Positions 10,478 to 26,784 of a DNA stretch of 64,000 nucleotides are shown here, in pieces. Each line of letters starts with the position of its first letter. Position 1 is the stretch's first letter. The DNA is taken from positions 4,412,114 through 4,476,113 of the forward strand of contig CM046846.1 in assembly GCA_025618425.1 (NCBI GenBank). The letters are read 5' to 3'. This stretch comes from Heliocidaris tuberculata (lineage: Eukaryota > Echinodermata > Echinoidea > Camarodonta > Echinometridae). The position numbers and the translations under genes are program-made. The notes below the pieces were generated by a model. That model was not told the origin of the DNA and did no database searches. It worked only from the letters and a program-made list of their open reading frames with translations.

Positions 10478-10640
10478 CTGAAATATTGCTCCGCGTTCGG
10501 ATCCTAGTCTCATTACCAAAACTTAGAATTTTTGTTTCTCCTAGGTACGGTGCCTGCGCTGCAAGACCATCGAGATCGATGATGAAGACGAAATAAACTT
10601 GATTGGTTTCATGGCAATCTACTATTTCTTTCAATTAACT
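10478..10640 (-). promoter_or_regulatory. MTIF3: MTIF3 non-coding first exon and promoter (approximate)
   Basis: A small GC- and CpG-richer patch (ATCGAGATCGATGATG, CGCGTTCGG, TGCCTGCGCTGC) in AT-rich surroundings. It ends on the - strand at a clear splice donor (TTTCAG/GTAGAT). This fits a short untranslated exon 1 with a TATA-less promoter. The transcription start cannot be fixed from sequence alone. Confidence 0.45.
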
Positions 10641-13600
10641 CAGTGACAATCAATTAACAAGATACTCTTAATCATTTTCTTCAGTAGATGTACTTCTCTT
10701 CGTAAACATCTTTATTCAGTTATAAAGTATATTTTTAAAGACTAGTCAACTGGGAGCCAAGGAGCCAACCCTATGAGCCAACCTCAGAAAAATCGCTCCA
10801 GACACATAGAAGATATGACTAATGTTGGCACTTTGTCGATATATATATATATATATTTGCTTGTTTGTTTTGTTGTATATTTGCTTGATTTGTCGTTGTT
10901 ATTGTTGCTTTCCTTTTTCTTAATGTTTGCTACCAGACATGTTATCACATTAAAAAGTGCATTCCAATTACTTCTTATCTGTCCATCATCTATATACGGA
11001 TCTTGGGGTGGGTTAAATAATAGGCCTACCTTTAAGTAGGTGTAGTGAACCCGACATAGCATCAATTAATAAAGACAAAATATGTAGGCATTTGTAAAGG
11101 TCACTATCATTCTTGTTTTGTAACGTGAAGCTCACAAAAAACTCTAGATAACTCACCATTCTTGACATAGCAACAATAATTGCATTTATGGTACTGTGCT
11201 TGTTTTCATGTTTTAAAACAGCACTTACATATATGTATTAATAGGCAAAGCTGGGACTGCACTGCATAATGTGGGGAGAAAAAATAGGATGGATTAAAGT
11301 TTTTATGAAATTCTGAATGAAACAAAAAATAAAAATAAAAATAACTTCAGAAAGATGGTGGAAGGGGTGGTTATCAAGACTCAGAATACCGATCTCAAGC
11401 CGTTGCCCCCCCCCCCCCCCCCCCCACTCCACTTCCAGTCTAGCCTGCATTTTGCGACGGTTTGGATAGTGGACCTCGCGGGAAATCCTGGATTTGCCCC
11501 TGACATATCTGTAGCTGTACATTTAAATTGATCTAGTTAATTCAATTCAAATCATCTTTCACTTTCCTGCTTCTTTGTTTATATTACAATAACCACCCCC
11601 CCCCAAAAAAAAAAAAAATATGTAAAGAAATGTTCCAGTTTCATTCATTCATTTTTGTTTTTATATTTATAAGAATAAAACAGGAAAATGTGAACAAAAC
11701 AGTTACGTGAAACTATAATAACATCATTGTAGATACATGTACTTATATCTGTTTTACTTTAATTTTGCAAAAGAACATTGACAATAATTATTGTAGCATG
11801 TTAAAGAATATTTCCATAAATGATATGTGAAAAATTAGGACATATTGAAAAGTATACTGAAAGGGTGCAAAAGAAAATGATTGTATTCTAGATGCCCGGT
11901 TGTACAAATTACTAGTACCCCAAAAAATCCAGTTTAATATAGACCTACATATTGAAAGAAATGTCGCTATGAGACGGTCGTAGCTTTTATTGTCCTCCTT
12001 TATTTGTCAGCTTTCGATCAATGATCTTCATCAGGACTGCATAAAAACACAAAATGATGGCTGAAATTTCACATCGGAATACAACAATGAGTGACCACCA
12101 GCGTTGTGTTCGAGGAACATTTATCTATCTGTCTATCTATATATCTATCTGTATCTATTTATCTGTCTATTCATCTGTCTATATATTTTTGTCTATCTAT
12201 CTACATTTCTGTATGTAAATCTATCCGTCTATATATCTATCTATACATCTATTTATTCTATTCATCTATTTATCTATTTATCCATTTACCTGATTTCTAT
12301 TTATTTATTAATCTATTTATCTATTTATCTTTTTATTTATTTATTTATCTTTTCTGTATTTATCAATTTATCACTTTATCTATCTATATATTTATTTATT
12401 TATCTATTCATATGTCTATATCTATTTATCTTTTTGTCTATTTGTCTATTTATCTGTCCAAGATGAATATTCCGATCTATCTATCTGTCAGGGTTATGCA
12501 CATGAATATCCATGGAGTACATGACGCAAATTATAATAGCGCCATCTCTTTCCTAAATACGTGTGGAGAAGACACTCGGTATCTTCCAGGCTTCCCAAAG
12601 ATATACCTGGTGAAGAAATATATAAATTCTGTCAAGGTTCGGCTAATATCACTTCTGGTTAAAACACAACAGGAAATTTCAAGTAAAAAATCTAAATATG
12701 CATTCTTTTTTATCCTTCCTCTTCCCATTCCACTTCTCTCTCTCTCTCTCTCTCTCTTTCTCTTTCTCTCCATCTGGGCCCCGCTCTCTCTCATCTATTC
12801 TCCTTTCTCCACTCTCCGTTTTGACAATTCGTTTCTTAACATAAAAAAAAAAAAACGAATGGTGTACTTTATCATTTGTTGATATCTGTTGCATAGCTAT
12901 GGGGGAGGGCACGGGTGCAGCGCCCCCTCCCCCCCCCCCCCCTCCCCCATCGTTGAGAAAAATTGGGATCCATGCAGTATAGGGCCTAAGACCTAAGACC
13001 GGCCCCCTCTGCCCCTCAATGGGTGGAAGCACGCTATGCCTCTGTTTTTGACGTGTTAAAAAAAGATTAAGGCTCTCGTGAATTTGGTTTCACTTGGAGA
13101 TGGAAGGCGGGAGAAGAAAAGAAGTCATGATTGCTCCTTATGAACTTTTCGATATAATAATGTCAGATGTAACCAAACACCGAATTATACGAGCTATACA
13201 TCAAAGTTGATATTCTTTCTCAATCCTTGGAATGTGGTATTATCGGTGAAATCAGAATCCTCGTTTTGATCCCCATGACCCTTTAGCCCATTTTTTTCAG
13301 AAAAAAAAAAGAAAAGAAAGAAAAGAAAAGAAAAGAAAAAAAGAAAGAAAAAAGATAAATCTCAAAACGAAAGCCAGTTTGTAGCAAATGAACATACGGT
13401 GAAGAAAGGGGTATGTTCTTGGTTCAACATGAATGCTGAGATTTAAGAAAATAAATGTATCTTTTAATGTTGTTATAACGTTGATGACAAAATGTTGCCG
13501 TTGCTGATAATCGATGATGGCAACTTCTGTAAAATAATTAAAAGATGAATGGTCAGAACCCCCTCCGAAAACCAGACACATGATTTTTATCTCAGGATTT

Positions 13601-14000
13601 TAATGAAAAAATTGTTTTACAAATTTATCAAAAGACACCGAAGCCAGACTCAGAAATCCCGAGGTACCTTTAAATTTGCCGCCAGTGCCTTGCCGAAGCT
13701 CTCCAGCGAAATGAAGAACTGAAAATGATAGGAAATTTTTGTCACTTGTCATTTTGTACCCTAGCATGTGTTCCCTGATGAGATTTATAGACCAATATGT
13801 TTGCCAAAATCCCCCTCAATAAATTCCATTTCTGACCCTGGCCGAGTGGGGAGAAGCAACTCGGCGTATGCCAGGAGGGGAGGAAAGATTGGAGTAATAA
13901 AAATGAGCTAGAAACGAGGCAAGCTGTATACATTTTTATAAATATCACGATCTTCGTCACTAAATTATACTTAGTGATCACTCGGAGTTGGTGTCTGATC
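10641..14000. other. Intergenic region between divergent MTIF3 and the large-exon gene
   Basis: No credible coding sequence. It holds a long TATC-type microsatellite (12119-12491), C-runs at 11407-11425 and 12928-12952, a TC run at 12738-12766 and an A/G-rich run at 13298-13352. Open frames here are products of these repeats. Confidence 0.5.
12119..12491 (+). repeat. Degenerate (TATC/TATT)n microsatellite
   Basis: About 370 bp of imperfect TATC, TGTC and TATT tetramers. The repeat translates as Leu/Ser/Ile/Tyr runs in two + frames, which explains the spurious open frames over it. Confidence 0.9.
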
Positions 14001-15439
14001 AATTTGGCAAGGAAAGGCGATTGGAAGGTGTGAGTAAGTGAGAGAGTGAGTCAGCGAGACTTCTCGCAAGCCGCAAGATAAGGGCTGTACCGAGTCCAGG
14101 AATAGCAAATCTCAATTTTAAACTCCCGGTCCAGGACTACAATCATATAGGGCGGCAACAAGTATAGTAGCTCTTCTCCAAAGCCTATGCAACTGTGAAC
14201 TGGATTTATACAGTGGCTTTGGAAAGTGGTCCGTCCCATCACTCATGTACATCAACAGGCAGTTGTCTGTCACAGGAGTCTGGTGAAATATAGGAAAGGG
14301 GCAAAGCAGGGGGGTACATCATCTCTTCTCTCAGATCATGTCCGCTTTGTACGAGTTTGGCCGGATGACTCAATCAGATAAAGCTGCCTCAGGAACATAA
14401 TTTTACAAGCCAAGCAGCAAGTGTCCATTCACGCGCCTCGTAGTGAACATTTCCTGAACTCCGTAGTTTGTCTGTCTCAAACATCATCCAGGAGTGCTCA
14501 GAAAGGTTCAGAACTTTCACTATTAGAGTTCTAAAACAATCTTGTCTAGGCGATCCTTAGGTTTATCTACACTTTTCTCGGAGTAAAATGTGAACTTCAC
14601 ATAATATTTGTATCAATCTCTCCCTTTCAAAGAAGGATTTATTTGCTTCGTTTTGAAAACATGGATTCTATCCAACTGCGGAACGGGGGAAATTCTGCTT
14701 GATCCCCGAGAAAGGAGATAGAACGATGATAAGAACATTACTTTGGAAATCTTACTTGTCAACATTTCTAATTCATGGTGAGGAGTATTCTGTCAACGTT
14801 CACAAGTTGTTTGTGAAAATTTCGCACCCGCATGTTGTTTTGACTTATTTTCAAAGGAGGAGATCGCCATTTAGGATCTCCACATCGAGTATATATAGTT
14901 ATATATTTTAACCCGGAGCTTTTGTCGGCGGGGAATAATTATGATTGTCCGACGTTGACCACTTTGGAATATTGGGAAAGTAACCGCTTATTGCCAAATT
15001 CTCGAGAGAGTGATCAGTAACTGAAAACGATTTTTATATTTTCGGAGAACGACATTGCTTTACTTTATAGTGCTATTAACTACTTTTAATTATATCTTCG
15101 AGTTCATTTTGATGACTTGATTGTTGTCGCTTATATGTTCAATAACGTGAAAGGAAAAGCAGTGGACAGCTATTAGATTAAACAGACCATACTTTTTACG
15201 TGAAATAGACTCAACTTTTTGATTTGCACTGAGCAGTCTTTCTACAAAAGGCGTATGGAATATTCTGTGGAAGCCGAAAGCTTGGATTTATTTTTGCACG
15301 ATGTATTTCAAAATGCTTTGATAATGTTTTCGATGACAATTATTGACCAAAATGACAACCGAAGCGTTCATATTGCACAGGATTCTTTATTCTTCTGATT
15401 AAATGAATTTACTGGTAAAAGTAAAGGATTTAAGCACAA
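14001..15439 (+). promoter_or_regulatory. Upstream region, promoter and 5' UTR of the large-exon gene (approximate)
   Basis: CpG dinucleotides are more frequent here than in flanking DNA. A TATA-like TATATATAG lies at 14890-14898. An in-frame TAA at 15431-15433 lies two codons before the ATG at 15440, so translation of this frame cannot begin further upstream. The start site was not located. Confidence 0.35.
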
Positions 15440-18400
15440 ATGGCTGAGTTTAATGGAAGACATGGTAAAGGAGACAACGGGACACCCGTTTCAGGGAATT
15501 CCCGATCCGTCTCTAAATTGACTATTGTGCTCGGGAACAACGGGAATCCAACTTCGCAAGATGCGGAATATCATACGGAATATCGTACCGAACATAGGAC
15601 GGAGGAAACCTATACGGAATATTCTTCTTCTACATTTCCTCGGAGACATGGGTCGGGGAATAGTCATTTGAGGAGGAATGAAGTTTCAGATACAGGTGCA
15701 TATTCGTACGCCTTTCGACGAGGCGAGTGTCGCCCAGTGCATACCAATAACATATCAGCCGTCGGATCGTACGGGTCACGTGGCACCGACTCAGCTGATA
15801 ATCACGGCGATATTCAGTCGTCGTACACGCGAATCGAGAATGGGACGGAAGTGAGGTTCGCTGTCTCGTCCTCCGATCCTAATGTTCGCCTCCGCATTAT
15901 ACCCTCATCTCATCCACAATCGCGGCATGGACATGGGAACAACAATATAGCTACAATCACTCACGTCAATACAAACGAGAAGCCTTTATCAGGATTATAC
16001 CAGGAATTGAATAGGTGTATTGACGATAGTGAATTTAAAGCCTCGTCTCGCACCGCTGCTCGCTCCAATGTGGGATCGTATGGGGAAGATGAGCGAGCTG
16101 CTGCACCGAACCGCAAGCACGATAATGATGATACAGGGATTAGGGCGCAAGGTGTATACAGTGGCGGTGTTTTTGTGAAGCCCAGATCGGAATGTTTTGT
16201 CTTAAAAACTGCTCGACAATTTGATAGCAAAAGCGGAGCTGGAGGTGTGAATGTTAACAGGACTGCTCCGACATTTAATGAAGATGCTCGAGGTGGGGGA
16301 TTTGTTTCGCAGCAGGAAAACCGTGACAGATCATCGGTAGAGCGGAGTAATTACATGGTTGATGGACATAAATCAAACTCCAAACCACCTTCGTACGCCG
16401 CGAACTCCCGACCTCACGTTCAGCAAATCGTTCAGCAATTAGAAGGGGATACTTCTGATACGATTAGGAATCGAAGTCGGAGTTATAGTTTCGCCCGTCA
16501 GCTTGGAACAAACGTGGATTTGAGCGAGCCTGTGCCTGTGGTGGATAATAAACTAGGTAGGAATAACAGGAGTGCGTCGGAAGACCCACCACCACAACAA
16601 CCGTCATCATTAACATTATCCAATGCCGGAGCCTGGGGCGGCCGGTACCGAGACAGCCTGGATGCCATGCATAGCTCTCGCGCGCCCAGCTGTGAGGGGC
16701 AGCGTACCGCTGGTTCAGACATGTCAACTTCAACATTTTCTGCATCTCGCGACCCCGATGCTGCATCTGGCGAGAGAAACTATTCTTCCAGTATATATTT
16801 GCAGGGAAATCAGTTGAGAGATGGTGGTGCTTCTCAACGTGGAGGCTTGTATGTTCGAGATGGGAATAAGGCTGCCAGTGCCCCTGTGACGCCATCATCT
16901 GAAGCAGGCTTTGATTTACCAGCTGAGGAACATTATGACAAGCAGACATTAGGAGATTTAGCTTCACATGATCGCTCCCAAAAATACCGATCTGAATTTG
17001 AGCGCCAGAGGAAACCAGGTAGTATTTTCTCTAGCTCCTTCCAAAGTGGTAATGAATCTAGGGATTACATTTATGGGGGAACGCATCATGACTCCTCTAA
17101 TACTGCGCATGCACAGAGAACAAGAGTGCTTAGTCCCAATCGCATGGCTGATGGTGAATCAGGGGCTAAGCCTCTTACCTCCCCCTCAAGTAAGACATCT
17201 CCCACACACAAGCTGAAGCCTTTAGCAGTGCAGAAAGTCTCCAAGCGTTCACTTCAGACATTTGATTTCAGCCCAATTAGTTCGCGCTCTACCAGTCGCC
17301 GGTCAAGTGTGTCGAGTCAAAGCGGAAATGATTCAAAGGATCTTCAGAATCTAGCTAAAAATCTCAGTGAGGCTGTCAGCAGACGTAGAACTGAAGGTAT
17401 GTCTTCGTCATCACACAGTACACAAGGATCAAATAATGACTTGTCAAGTGTTCATAATAGTGGAAGTCAGGGAGAGGCAGACCATGTAAGATCAGGTACT
17501 ATGAGTCCTGTATTCTCTAGTGAGCAGAGCACTGGGCCCATGACAAGCCAACTGAAAACTCCCACAAGCCCTGCAGATTCTACATACCAAAATATGAGTG
17601 GTGATACAGTTACTATACGTAAGGATTATAGCAGCTTGAAAGTGCCTCGGCCCAACGTGCTTGTTCCTTCCGGTTCGCTATCACGTACATCTCGGTGGGC
17701 ATCGTCATCATCATCATCGTCGTCTCATGCTGAAAAACCAGCGCCGAAGGCTGTGAGTGCTCCCACGTCTCCTGACCGTACTAGAAATCTTCAAGATCTG
17801 ACCGCTAAACTGATCAGGGACTCACCTGCAAAGAGTCCTCAGCACTCCACTGTCCACCATACGAAACAAGACTCTGGTCTATGCTCACCAGATGAGGAAG
17901 ACCAAGGATGTGTAATGGATCTAGATCATGAAAAGGAACCAGAAATTGAGGTACAGCCTTCTGGCTTTGGCAGAAAGAAAGGGATCAATCTCCCGGAAGT
18001 TCCTAAAATTTTGTCTAAATTCAATAGCCGTGAAGATGCCTCCTTGAACGAGGTTGCATCGCCGACCAGTATAGAGAAGTTCAGTTTGAAAGCTCATTTG
18101 AAGCCTCTGCGGCCCAAGCAGAAGGCTAGCATTAGTGAGGATGAAGACAGTTATGCTGAGAAGGAGGAGAAGGAAGCAGAAAGTGGACAGTGGGCAAGAA
18201 GGAGGAAAAAGAATTCTGCCTCTAATTATCCCTCGTCCGAATACTCTGGTGGAGGGGGGTCTGAAGGCAATGGTAGATCTCGGAGTGATCCAACCCAGGA
18301 GCGCAAGCGCGGTGGTGGTGGAGAAAACTGTGAACCTGGTTCAATGGATGTAGATCTTTTTGGATCTTTGCATTCAAGTGGTCAAGGTTTACCACCACTG

Positions 18401-19228
18401 ACTGATATAGGAGAAGTTAATATAAGTGCGGACTCACTCTCGAGCAATGCCACTTCTATTAGTGATGGTACAGCAGATGCCATGTTTGTCAATGTGTGCA
18501 GAGATGTCACAAGAGGAACTAATGTCATTATCAATGCATCTGTCGAAAATGCAGAGAAAAATGGCAAAACAATGAAAAAGACCAAATCACTAACATGGCC
18601 AAATGGTGATAAGACATCAAACGAACTCAGTCAATATACACAAGGAATACAAGAATCAACAAGCGCTCCTGTTGTCTCTGAACGTCAGGAGGATCTGGAT
18701 AAATTCCATGAGGTTAATAGACGGTATACTCCTGGTCAAGATGGGCAACTTTCCTCCGAGTCTGAAGATAATGTCTCGAATCAATCATTGGGACGCAATG
18801 GAGGAAATGGTGCTCATGGCAAGCGACACAGTAGTTTATCAGATCCTACATCTGAAGTTCAAGCCATCAAACATGTTCGTGCTGCCAGTGAACCAGCAAC
18901 AATGCCTCTTGTTTCAAAAAGTGCAGCAAGTCTAAGTGCTGGAAAAGCTCCATTGACACACGAGAGAACCAAAAGTGTCGGGGAACAGCAGAAGCCTAGA
19001 CCTGCGCGTCGTCAACCTATTTTACCTGGGCAACACTTTCTGAGACCGCAGATGCTGAACATACACATGTCGGAATCTACCCCGGATCTGTCAAAAGCTA
19101 AAACACCTGATTCTCCATCTTTAGCACCAGGGCCTAAAGCAGGATCTTGTGCAACTCTACCACGTGCTACATCAGACAAGAAGGCAGGAGAGCTCTCACC
19201 AGCATCCAGGAGGAGACAAAAACAACAG
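15440..19228 (+). CDS. Large Ser-rich, probably disordered protein, first coding exon (unidentified, partial)
   Basis: One continuous exon of 1263 codons from ATG at 15440 (A at -3, G at +4) to CAG/GTTAGT at 19228/19229, phase 0. The 20 codons read after that are intron. I do not recognise the protein. Composition is Ser, Gly, Asn, Arg, Asp and Pro rich, with no membrane segment, signal peptide or obvious folded domain. Features are: a YTEY/HRTE cluster (about 34-56); many S-P and T-P sites in 490-830; two similar short helices, DLQNLAKNLSEAVSRRR (about 634-650) and NLQDLTAKLIRDS (about 782-794); a poly-Ser run (about 753-762) encoded by TCA/TCG repeats; a basic-hydrophobic stretch RKKGINLPEVPKILSKF (about 845-861); an acidic ISEDEDSYAEKEEKEAE (about 899-915); and a probable conserved segment RRQPILPGQHFLRPQMLNIH (about 1190-1209). 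A large cytoskeletal or GTPase-signalling scaffold whose folded domains lie in later exons is a guess. Confidence 0.8.
17694..17725 (+). repeat. In-frame Ser-codon repeat
   Basis: Imperfect TCA/TCG trinucleotide run inside the large exon, giving nine to ten consecutive serines. Length variation would keep the reading frame. Confidence 0.7.
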
Positions 19229-23040
<3,812 letters not shown>

Positions 23041-23593
23041 TCCTGTTCAAGCGCTTTTTGGAAGCGAACCGTGCCGTAGCGTACCGTGCCGACCCGTGCC
23101 GCGCCAAAGCGTACTGTGTCAGGGTGGTTAGAAAGTGAGCGTTCGGGCGCTTATTAGGAAGCATACCTCGGAGGTACGTATTCAGTATGCTTCGCGCTCG
23201 AATCCGGGGGGACGATACGTTGTGTAGCAACCGGGGTCAAAGGTGAGGAATTTGGCATGCTATTCAACACAACTATCATACCCTGGGCTCGGCTGATATC
23301 ATCACGCTCAATCAAGCTCCTGATCACTGCACACGGTATTGCTAACAAACTCATGCAGTACCTGTACGGGAATAAAAAACATGCTAGTTAGTGCGCTCGT
23401 TGAATTACCACTTCCGGTACAGTACAGTTTGCGTTCAGGTGCTTGTTGAGGCACGGTACGGTTCGCTTTGGCAAGCTTTGGCATGCTCTGGACCACCTCG
23501 AGAGGTGGTCTGCCGTGGCATGCTTCTGGAGCGGCACGGTACGGTACGGTTTGGCATGGGTACGGTATGCTTTAAAAGAGCACCTGAACAGGG
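23041..23593. mobile_element. CG-rich foldback element with CCTGTTCA ends
   Basis: The left arm (CCTGTTCAAGCGCTTTTTGG, then repeated CCGTGCC/GTACCGTGCC) and right arm (GGCACGGTACGGTACGG ... GAGCACCTGAACAGGG) are imperfect inverted copies over about 90 bp. Smaller hairpins (GACCACCT-CGAG-AGGTGGTC) lie inside. CpG content is far above the flanks. No clear target duplication and no transposase. Confidence 0.6.
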
Positions 23594-25061
23594 CCCAAGA
23601 TTTGGTCTCTTTGCTTTCAAATGTGTAAAAACAGCAGTAAAGAAGATGATGAACATATATAATCTGTCATTATGAAACCTGAAAATTATGTTAAACAATG
23701 TACTGGACTACTGGTAGGCCTACATGACTTCATACATGTACAATGTACATGCTAGATCTTTTCAATAGCTTTTCTATTGTTTTTTTTGCAAGGAACATTG
23801 TAGGCCATGTAGTGTACATGTAAAGTGCAGTGTTTCTCACCTATTGAAAGTCAAGCTCGACTGGTAAATTTACTTGTGATCTGTAGTGTTTGGGTGTAAT
23901 ATATGTCTGCAAGTCATCAAAATTTACTTTACGTCCACATAGATTGTTAATATCCTGTCAGAGAATGTTTGATCCATACTATCCCTCTACATTGTGCCTA
24001 CATCGTAACTTGTATGTTAGAAGAAAAAAAAGGAAGAGGCAGAACCCAAGTCCCATTCATGTAGCCTACCAAAAAACATTTTTTGTCCATGAAGTGAACA
24101 GATGTACTTACACATACTGTACATGTAAATTCATGAGAGATAAAGTTGAAGACTTCATAATTATGTTTGCCTTCCCAAGAACCTTGTGTAGACTTACATG
24201 TGAAGCAAACAATGATTATCAAATGTTTACATCTCAAGAGCAATGTGATAAAAAGAAATGCAAGGAGAAAACAGGATATTGCAACATTAGGCTCGTGATT
24301 TTTTAGGCAAATTCTGAATATTAGTACATGTCGGTACTTTAGTTACTGAGTTTGTTGAGCAGCCTTTAGATTTCCATGAACTTGTGATAGTGCACGTGAG
24401 AGAGAGGGAGAGAAATTAATATGATTAGAGAGAATGAAGACGATGTGTTACTACAATATACATGTAGCACATGGTACATGCAGGCATTGCACATGTCTAG
24501 ATACCAAAAAAAAGAAAAAAAGAAGAGAAAAACTAAAAGAGCGGTGCCCTGTACTCTATAATACAGCACTGTGTTAGGCGGTAATTTTCAGTCAGCACAT
24601 TCAACACACGGAGCATCTGCATGCTCTAAATTTCCAGGCTTTTCAAGAATTTTACGTCATCGGAGGACACCCTAATTGAAATTGGATACACGTATGTCTG
24701 AGCCTGCAATTTTTCATCAAGCAGACGCTTATGTGCTGGGATATCCTTTTCTCCAAAGAACCTTGAGTGGAGCTTTGCATTGAGTGCCATGCCATTTTAA
24801 TGCTCTTAGGAAAAATCAAACAAAACCATAATTAAGCAGCATAGTGAGTGAATATGATCAAAAGATTCCTTCGATAACCTTCAACGATTCCCACTACAAG
24901 GGGAGACAAACAAAACACATGAAACTTTATTAAAGAAGAAGATTGAAATTGCATACAGAGAATGAAAAGTTTGTGAAGCCCATGGGATATGTTGACAAGA
25001 TTAAATTAGATCAATTTGTTAATCCCAGAAATAGGAGTAGCTTAAAATCATTCTTATTCCA
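23594..25061. other. Non-coding region
   Basis: AT-rich with TACATGTA words. The patch at 24580-24760 is less AT-rich and less repetitive, and could be regulatory. Nothing else is supported. Confidence 0.4.
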
Positions 25062-25610
25062 TGAAAATATAAAGCTTCATTACTATACACTCTTTATGTA
25101 CATGTAGGACACTAGAACAGCACAAAGCCTTGCTTTGACTCCAAATGTTTTCTAAGAATGGAATTATATGACTAAACATATTCCTTATTTCTTTAAGAAA
25201 TAATGTGTCACTCAGTCATTTTTTTTACTTTGGAAAACTTTATACTCTATAGAAATATAAGCTTCGTTACTTATACATGTACATGCTTCATGTATATTTA
25301 GGACAGTAGAACAGCACAAAGCTTTGCTTTGATAACAAATGATTTCTAAGAATTGAATTATATGACTATAAACATATTCTACATTACTTTAAAAATTAAT
25401 GTGTCACTCAGTCATTTTTTTACTTTGGAAACCTTACTCTATAGATGAAAATATAAGCTTCAGTACAAACACTTATGTAGGACAGTAGAACAGCACAAAG
25501 CTTTGCTTTGACTACATGTTTCTAAGAATGGAATTGTATGACTAAAAATATTCTACATTTCTTTAAATATTAATGTGTGACTCAGTCATTTTTTTTTTTT
25601 ACTTTAGAAA
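25062..25610 (+). repeat. Tandem triplication, unit about 190 bp
   Basis: Three diverged units start near 25063, 25252 and 25447. Each contains AAATATAAGCTTC, TAGAACAGCACAAAG, TTGCTTTGA, TTTCTAAGAATGGAATTRTA and TGTSACTCAGTCATTTTTTT. The third is shortened internally. Confidence 0.85.
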
Positions 25611-25747
25611 CTAATTATAATGTTAGACCAAGAGTTTTGGAGACTGATATCTTATTTCCATTCAGTTAATAATAAAGATAATGTGAAATTGGGCCTTTGT
25701 GCATTTTGTACGTACACACAAGTATAACCAAGGAGCAAGCTTGCCTA

Positions 25748-26656
25748 TTAAAGGGGAATTAACCTCAAAATATAAATGTGCTTATATTTAAAGATATAAT
25801 CTATTCCTTCTTCTTGTCCTACGTAGTTTTGCATTAAAATATACAAGATGGGTATAAATCAAGATTTTCTCAGCAAAATTTATCGTCTGCTAGTGATACC
25901 TTGGGGCTGCCATTTTCTTGATGTGTACATACATGTAAAGATATTTTTAATCAGAATGCAAAATTGTCTTTCTTCCTGATACAAAATCCCATTTGAGATT
26001 TAAAACATTTAACAGATATATACATGTACATATATTCTAAAAACGAAAATGTGTTTTATATTTGTTTGAAAATTACTATTTCACTAAATAGAAATGTATT
26101 TTCTTGATACTATGACGTACGCGACGGAGCAAATTAATTCAAATTTATGGATGATAACTTTCCGAGCGTCAGTAGTGACAAACTATGCATTCACCTGCTT
26201 TGAGATAATGGACTGCAATAGTCAGAATGCGCGTTGTATAAATTATATTCTCTTCTGCCAGGCAAGCCCAAGAATTCGATTTCTATTTAGCAATCCAGAG
26301 AATTTAAAAAGAAGTCTATACATTTCAAATTTTAGAATATATGTGTACACCTGTTATATATTTTCATCATATATGGGGATTTTTTTGTAATGAATAGAAG
26401 CAATTTAGCTCTTGGATTAAAAACATCTTCCTGACTGGAACGGTTTCCAATGGTTCGTGTACAACTCTATATCATCAAGAAAATGGCATCCCCCATGTAA
26501 AGTGTTAGCAGATGATACCGTGTGCTAGAATGTCTTGATTTAAACCCTTTTCTGATATTTTGTTTCTAAATTGATACAGGTCAATGATTAAGAATATATT
26601 ACACCTTTGAACATACATGTAAGTACATTTATATTCTGGGGTTAATTCTCCTTTAA
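25748..26656. mobile_element. Large foldback MITE with TTAAAGGGG ends (Kolobok/T2-like)
   Basis: 909 bp. The left end TTAAAGGGGAATTAACC and right end GGTTAATTCTCCTTTAA are inverted. Matching inverted blocks continue inward, e.g. GCCATTTTCTTGATG (about 25909) against CATCAAGAAAATGGC (about 26474). TTAA is at both edges. A 98-residue open frame inside shows no transposase features. Confidence 0.75.
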
Positions 26657-26716
26657 CTCCTTTGTATAACTACATGTGGTAGTTGTACTGGAGATATGTT
26701 CTCTCCATATACATGT

Positions 26717-26723
26717 ATATATA

Positions 26724-26774
<51 letters not shown>

Positions 26775-26781
26775 ATATATT
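26717..26781. repeat. (TA)n microsatellite
   Basis: About 65 bp of TA dinucleotides with two TATTATA interruptions. It directly adjoins the SINE tail. Confidence 0.95.
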
Positions 26782-26784
26782 TGC

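Noticed and set aside
11955..12060. CAGCTTTCGATCAATGATCTTCATCAGG, resembling 3' ends of some retroelements
   Set aside because: Too short, and no reverse transcriptase or second end nearby.
12091..12882. 263-codon open frame on + (and a second frame inside it)
   Set aside because: It is mostly a translated TATC/TATT microsatellite followed by a TC run. No coding-like composition outside the repeat.
25062..25610. Regularly spaced repeats as a CRISPR-like array
   Set aside because: Three long diverged tandem units in animal nuclear DNA, with no short repeats or unique spacers.
26094..26390. 98-codon frame inside the 25748-26656 element as a transposase remnant
   Set aside because: No recognisable catalytic motif, and it lies within a palindromic non-autonomous element.
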